From Rhizomucor pusillus (Eukaryota > Mucoromycota > Mucoromycetes > Mucorales > Lichtheimiaceae): a stretch of DNA of 64,000 bases. The stretch spans positions 186,001-250,000 of the forward strand of contig FWWN02000704.1 in assembly GCA_900175165.2 (NCBI GenBank). Reading direction: 5' to 3'. Shown in pieces: positions 59,144-64,000 of this stretch; the stretch's first letter is position 1, and the number at the start of each line of letters is the position of its first letter. Position numbers and translations under genes: made by a program. Under the pieces are notes generated by a model. It searched no databases and was not told the origin of the DNA. It was given only the letters and a program-made list of their open reading frames with translations.

Positions 59144-60436
59144 TTAAAAAGCAGCCTTGAGCGGCCGACCGTCATCAACACTTGATGACTCGTCATCTTC
59201 ACGTACAAAGTCTTCTTCTACACCGCTGTCGCCGGCAAGGTCGAGAGGTATGGATCCATTGTCGGATTTAAATAAGCTAGCATCCAAACCGCTCACAGCG
59301 TCGCGGTATGTTCGGACCATGCACTCCATTGCCTCCCACCAGGTGTATTTCTTGGCTTTCTCTGCAGCCTCTTTGCCCATATGCGCACGTTTCTCCGGGT
59401 GATCCACCAAGTTACCAAGCAGTTCCTTGTATCGTTCGATCTGCTGCTTTCTATTTGATAAGCCAGTAGCATCCAAAAGGAGTCCTGTCCGGCCGTGATC
59501 GACCAAGTCCCGGACACCTTCTGCCCACAATCCAACTACAGGTAAGCCTGATGCCATTGACTCCAAGACAACTTGTCCAAATGTTTCTGTGACCGAAGGG
59601 AATGCAAATATATCAGCGGAAGCATACGCAGTTGCCAGATCGACTCCTTCCAGATATCCCGTAAATGTGACAGGAATGCTCTTTTCGCCACATTCGGATT
59701 GGATGCCCTCCAGCGCAGGACCATGGCCGACAATAACCAAATGGCATTTGCTGTAATCCATCCTCTTGTATGCGTCCAGCACGAGACCCAGGTTCTTTTC
59801 GAATGATACGCGGCCCACGTACAGAATAATCGACTTTTCATTTGACTGACCAAGCCATTGTCTTCGGAGACTCTCTGACCTGCGCGCAGGCGTAAATAAT
59901 TCAATGTCCACACCTCGCGGCCACAAGCGCAAGTTCTCAAATCCTTGATTATGCAAGATACGTGATGTTGAACGTGACGGGCATACGACGTATCTGCATT
60001 GGGAGTGGCAGAACCGATTCCAGCGCCACATGAGAGGAGTAAAGATACCAAAGCCAAAGTGCTGGCAGTAGGTCGCCAGGTTGGTGTGGTAAGACGAAAC
60101 GAGCGGTACCTGAGGCAGGTATCTGTTGCATACAGCCAGGCCAGCAACACCAAGCCAGACCGGGTCGACCAAGTGTACAACGTCCGGTTCAAACTCTAGC
60201 AGCCGCTGCGTAAACGCTGGTCTCCACAGGTTCAGCTTGAGTTCTGGGTAGAACAGGAGCGGGATTCCGGCAGTGCCCATGAGCGAAGCTCCAGCGTATT
60301 CTGTCATTCCACTTTCCGGGCCAAGAAGCAGCACCTGGTGCCCATTCGCTTGCAAATGCTCCAGCAGCCGCGACAAGGTCCTCGTCACGCCGTCGACCTT
60401 TGGCAGAAAGTTCTCGGTGATTACGGCGATACGCAT
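59144..60436 (-). CDS. GT4-family glycosyltransferase, SQD2/MgtA-like
   Basis: Single-exon retaining glycosyltransferase with the GT-B fold. I place the start at the ATG at 60434-60436 (MRIAVITENFLPKVDGVTRT), because the longer upstream reading consists of a translated CAG-repeat leader lacking an ATG. The N-terminal domain includes PDVVHLVDPVWLGVAGLAVC and VPLVSSYHTNLATYCQHFGF. The C-terminal GT4 domain has ILYVGRVSFEKNLGLVLDAY, LVIVGHGPALEG, FTGYLEGVDLATAYASADIF and the EX7E site AFPSVTETFGQVVLESMASG. This arrangement resembles plant SQD2 and bacterial GDP-mannose-dependent transferases. The acceptor is unknown. An acidic Ser/Asp tail ends the protein. Close similarity of its motifs to bacterial enzymes leaves old transfer open. 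Confidence 0.88.
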   Translation of the reverse strand: MRIAVITENFLPKVDGVTRTLSRLLEHLQANGHQVLLLGPESGMTEYAGASLMGTAGIPLLFYPELKLNLWRPAFTQRLLEFEPDVVHLVDPVWLGVAGLAVCNRYLPQVPLVSSYHTNLATYCQHFGFGIFTPLMWRWNRFCHSQCRYVVCPSRSTSRILHNQGFENLRLWPRGVDIELFTPARRSESLRRQWLGQSNEKSIILYVGRVSFEKNLGLVLDAYKRMDYSKCHLVIVGHGPALEGIQSECGEKSIPVTFTGYLEGVDLATAYASADIFAFPSVTETFGQVVLESMASGLPVVGLWAEGVRDLVDHGRTGLLLDATGLSNRKQQIERYKELLGNLVDHPEKRAHMGKEAAEKAKKYTWWEAMECMVRTYRDAVSGLDASLFKSDNGSIPLDLAGDSGVEEDFVREDDESSSVDDGRPLKAAF

Positions 60437-61137
60437 GATAATTGAAAAAAGGAGAAGCAGCAGCAGCAGCAGCAGCAACAAGGTTTTTATCTGGTGCTAG
60501 AAACGGCGTTTCGTTTTAAACTTATTCCGGTACGGGCACGGCAGGATCACGGAACCGCTTACCTTATTCTCGCAAAGGCAGGTGGGAGTCAGGAAGAAGA
60601 ACAAGAAGAAAGAAAGAAAAATATATGGGTATATATCAATGAACGATAAAATGATTGTTCTGCTTCTGGTATGTATTCGGTCGGTCCTGCTTGATCCAAT
60701 CAATAGAGTTCCTTTACAAATGTGCACTGATTTTTCTTGATCGGGCAAGTGCAGACTTGCTCTCTCACAATGCCCGAATTGTGCACATGCTGATTTCTCA
60801 GCGCCGTCTTCAGGAACGTGTGCAATGCATCGGGCAAGCATGATTACACTCCTTTTTTCCTGCAGCGTACTAGTAACACTCAGCAGATTCACTGCTTATT
60901 GTGCTATCCTTCCTCATCTATAGCACTTTTGAATGGAAATGTTTTGTTGGCCTGTACTAAAGTCCATGAAATCGCTAATATTACAATCAGGGGACTAGTG
61001 AAAAATGAACGAATAATGTCTCAGGATACGGAACCCACTTTTGGGAATGCGAGGGTGGAGGAAGGAAAGCCACAAATTTTTCTAGCGCTGCCCTGCACTC
61101 TCTCTGATAACTGTTACTACACTCTTGTTCCGAAACA
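60437..61137. promoter_or_regulatory. Shared upstream region of GT4 and HCCS genes
   Basis: About 700 bp between divergent start codons, expected to hold both promoters. No further feature is supported besides the CAG repeat. Confidence 0.5.
60456..60478. repeat. CAG trinucleotide repeat in GT4 gene leader
   Basis: Seven to eight CAG units (CTG on the transcribed sense of the minus strand) lie about 20 bp before the GT4 ATG, probably in the 5'-UTR. Confidence 0.8.
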
Positions 61138-62010
61138 ATGTCGCCTTCACCTCCGCCTAGCTGTCCAATGCACCAAAAGGCAGAAGAGAAACCCGCTCCA
61201 CCGCCTAGCTGCCCGATGCACCAAAAGGAACAAGAGAAACCTGCTCCTCCACCCAGCTGCCCGATGCATCAAAAGCCAGTTACCGACGAATTGAATCGAC
61301 TCAACATGATGCCCAGCCAGATCTCGCAGGAGAAGCAGAGCGATCAGCAGGTCGACTTGCCGACCGAGCGAGTGATATCGTCGATTCCAAAGGCGGACGG
61401 CAGCTCCAAGTGGGAGTATCCAAGCCCGCAGCAGTTTTACAATGCTTTGCGACGCAAGGGCTGGGAAACACCCGAGGAACATGTAGAAACCATGGTTGAT
61501 ATCCACAACTTCTTGAATGAGGAGGCGTGGCAGCAGGTCCTCAAGTGGGAAGAAATGCGAGGATGGTAAGAAGAGAAGCAGCACAGAGATGATAAACCAG
61601 TGTCTAAATTGACGACTATTGTTAGCCCATGCAACGAGGATCCATATCTTGTGAGATTGCAAGGCCGACCTAAGGAATTGAGTCCCAAGGCTCGTTGGCA
61701 TTCGTTGTGGGGGTAAGTTAAAAAAAAATACTATCCTATACCCAGGTTCCACTGCGTATTTACCATTATTATTCATAGCTCCCCACTTCCATTTGACCGC
61801 CACGACTGGTACGTCGGACGCTGCGGCGAGGAACGCCGCTATGTCATTGATTACTACGAGGCACCCGAGGAGCAGCCCGGTGTGCCAGTATTTTACCTCG
61901 ATGTCCGTCCCGCCATGGACGATGCTGGTAGCATCTTTTGCCGTTTGAAGGCTGCGGCCAAGGAAAAGTGGGAGCAATGGTTCCCGACTGAGAACGCAAA
62001 CAATGCCTAG
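61138..62010 (+). CDS. CYC3: Holocytochrome c synthase (cytochrome c heme lyase)
   Basis: Mitochondrial intermembrane-space enzyme that attaches heme covalently to apocytochrome c. Exons 61138-61565, 61626-61712 and 61779-62010. The N terminus holds three tandem copies of a [10 protein letters not shown] unit, each with a Cys-Pro heme-regulatory motif. The catalytic region follows: [60 protein letters not shown], then [20 protein letters not shown] and [20 protein letters not shown], ending [13 protein letters not shown]. The His after VDI (heme axial ligand region) is present. The length of about 248 residues is typical. Confidence 0.95.
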
Positions 62011-62337
62011 ACTGTTGTAAACTATTTCTCTTTCTCTTTTACGCACGATCGCTCGCGCATATTCCCCTCGCCACAAACAACTATCGTTTTCGCCCATGCA
62101 TCTCAACCCTTCTCATGAACTCCTTTCGTTTGCTACATTGTACAATTGATTAAATTTCATCTTTTTTACATATAGATCAATTTATCTTTATATAAGGTTC
62201 CATTTTTTACACAATTTCTCTCCTCTCGAATGAAGAAAGCAAAAGCATTTAAATAGAGGCGGGGGTGTGTTTAGGTTATCGCTGAAACGGCGGAGGCGTG
62301 GTTTACAAAGGTGGAAGGGAAGAAGAAAATAACATGG
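62011..62337. other. Convergent 3' interval of HCCS and desaturase genes
   Basis: About 327 bp between two stop codons, AT-rich and 3'-UTR only. Nothing else seen. Confidence 0.5.
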
Positions 62338-63544
62338 TTACTGTGTTTTTGACGACAGGTATTTCTCTTCGTAGAGACGGATTTTGCCGAGAAGCGAACG
62401 ACCCTTTTTGAATTCTTCGTAGCTTCGAATCAGTCGTGACTGAGGTCCCATTGTAGATTGGAAGATAAACATCCAGTGCACCATGACCCACGACGTGTGA
62501 TATGAAAGCTTGTTGTAGTAATCGCCTGCGAGCGCTCGCAACGCTGGGAGATTCGACCAAGGGATCTATATCGATTGTTGTTAGCATCACCAATTTGGTC
62601 TACGGCGCAGCAATCATTTTTACCTTTTGGAAGTCGTGATGCTCATTGTGGTAGCCGATATTCATAAACGGAACGTTAAGGATACCATAATATGAGTAAG
62701 TCTCTTGACCGTCGTCAAATGTATAGTGTTCCTGGATAAAGTGTGCCGCGCCGGGATGCAGCGAGTATCCAAAGTAAAGGGACAGGAACAGGTATCCCAG
62801 ACCGCGACCACCGCAGAATGTGTAGATGAGACCGTCCATCACGATTGAAAAAACGAGGTTGATGATTTCCCATTTGGAAAGCGTCAAGTTTCGTTCCATT
62901 TGCATGACAGCACCGCGTATTACGTACATGAACGGGTAGATGAGAATCCACAGAAGTTTGAGAAAGGCGTTTCCGCGGATAAGCGTCTTCTCCCATTCGA
63001 GCGGAAGGTCAGGATCTAGTCCTTCTACACCTTGCCATGTATGGTGCTGTATGTGATATCTTCGGAAAGATTGGGATATCGGTACCGGAAGGCAAATGTT
63101 TGCAACGAGGCCAACGTAGCGATTAAGTATCTTGTTTTTGGTCACGAGACAGTGGCACGCTTCATGTATAATGACACCAATGATGCCTGTTAGTGTCGCG
63201 CCGACAAAGTATGCGACGCCCAAAAAGACCGAAAGCGAAGGTGTTGACACTTTGCCAAAATAGTACGCAATACCAAGCTGAATGCAATTGATGGCAACTG
63301 CCACGTAGAATGTACGAATGTCGGTGCCATACAGCTTCTCCACTTCAGGGAACCGTCGTAGAATGGTGTGCTTGCGTTTCAAGTGAGGTTCGTCCATGTC
63401 GTCCCGCGCGAAATCGTCGTGGATATATGGGATGGAGCGTTTCCATTGCCCGAGGTATAACGGGAACCGGTAATCGGGATGCTCGGGTTTTTGCCGAGCA
63501 ACGAGGACGTGGTCTTTGTCTTCGGACTCGACAAAAGGTGGCAT
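62338..63544 (-). CDS. Sphingolipid delta-4 desaturase (DES1-like)
   Basis: Membrane-bound di-iron desaturase that introduces the delta-4 double bond into dihydroceramide in the ER. It starts at the ATG at 63542-63544. The N-terminal lipid-desaturase domain reads KPEHPDYRFPLYLGQ. The three histidine boxes are HEACH (in GVIIHEACHCLVTKNKIL), HIQHH (YHIQHHTWQGVEGLDPDLP) and HNEHHDF near the second exon junction. Several hydrophobic membrane spans lie between them. One intron (about 62560-62622) joins NEHHDFQK to IPWSNLPALRALAGDYYNKL. It ends RLYEEKYLSSKTQ. HQGVEGLDPDLP-type and YHNEHHDF signatures separate DES1 from acyl-CoA desaturases. About 380 residues, normal. Confidence 0.92.
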
Positions 63545-64000
63545 GGAGAAAAGTAAAAGAGGTAAAGATACAAACAGAGAAGAATAAAAAAGAAAGAAGA
63601 TAAAAAAAGTAAGGGTCGCCTTAGTTTCCGTGTCCCGTCCGCGACACTTGTCGAGCAGCGAAAGAGAGCGCGCTGTCGTCGTCACCTGACAGAAAAGATT
63701 GTCAAAGATACCAGTGGACTGACTTTTTTTTTCATCAATTTATTCGCTCTGTAATTATTACTACTCTACTCGATGCAACGTACCCGGCCCTGAGCCCTGA
63801 GCAAAGGGAAGAGCAACAAACAGTGGTAAAAAACTTGCATCGTTACACAGTCGGTTCGTTCAATGGAAACACCTGTCATTGGATAGATGCGCATCATGAG
63901 AGACAAGTTCTTACGCCATTTGGCGAAACAGGAAAACCTCGATATCTTTTGATCATCCAAGACATCTAATCGATCTATTCATACACTGGTAATGGTGGCA
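63545..64000. other. Window end, upstream of the desaturase gene
   Basis: About 456 bp with the desaturase promoter and leader. A short minus-strand ORF at 63766-63960 has no recognisable feature. Confidence 0.45.

Noticed and set aside
60437..60481. Poly-leucine N-terminal extension of the GT4 protein
   Set aside because: It is a translated CAG repeat without an ATG; the natural start is MRIAVITENF at 60436.
1..64000. CRISPR arrays, rRNA or tRNA genes, bacterial operons
   Set aside because: No regular spaced repeats or RNA gene signatures seen; intron structure and gene content are eukaryotic. A tRNA scan was not possible, so a missed tRNA cannot be fully excluded.

Overview
The window is eukaryotic nuclear DNA, almost certainly from an early-diverging filamentous fungus (Mucoromycota, probably Mucorales). 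The support is a dense gene layout with many introns of about 50-70 bp, CAG/polyglutamine-rich regulators, and a gene set that is fungal but includes families typical of early-diverging lineages: RNA-dependent RNA polymerase, biopterin-dependent phenylalanine hydroxylase, an ADAM metalloprotease and a Fanzor (eukaryotic TnpB) relative. I cannot name the genus from sequence alone. I saw no CRISPR array, rRNA or tRNA. All family calls come from reading translated exons and motifs; no database search was run.

Layout. 1-6.4 kb: 3' part of an RNAi-type RdRP, a complete PIF1 helicase, and a convergent PX-BAR sorting nexin whose stop codon overlaps that of PIF1. 6.4-9.7 kb: gene-poor. 9.7-13.6 kb: two tandem regulators, an HSF-type factor and a Medusa (MedA)-like protein. 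13.8-20.3 kb: CSE1 exportin and histidyl-tRNA synthetase, divergently arranged. 20.3-26 kb: a coiled-coil protein with a tandem TQT (LC8-binding) array, RIB3, and the nucleoporin Nup82/Nup88. 26.1-29.3 kb: a decayed Fanzor gene between NUP82 and a large Gln/Pro-rich gene (29.4-32.5 kb, possibly HDA2/3-like). 32.7-38.1 kb: phenylalanine hydroxylase, an NPC2-type lipid transfer protein with a 5-nt microexon, and a TBL1/SIF2-type LisH-WD40 co-repressor. 38.3-44.6 kb: RSE1 (SF3b subunit) and CWF19-like/Drn1, two splicing genes divergent from about 160 bp. 45.4-50.6 kb: a HAD phosphatase with strong codon bias, a small Cys-rich secreted peptide and an ADAM metalloprotease. 51-53.5 kb: an FYRN/FYRC protein. 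53.5-59.1 kb: gene-poor, with stretches of decayed coding sequence. 59.1-63.5 kb: a GT4 glycosyltransferase, holocytochrome c synthase and a DES1-type sphingolipid desaturase.

Most genes are housekeeping: nuclear transport (CSE1, NUP82), splicing (RSE1, CWF19L), translation (HARS), riboflavin synthesis, endosomal sorting, heme attachment and sphingolipid synthesis. The most unusual items are the Fanzor pseudogene, the LC8-array protein close to NUP82, the microexon, three introns best explained with GC donors, and the unassigned decayed coding traces at 55-59 kb.
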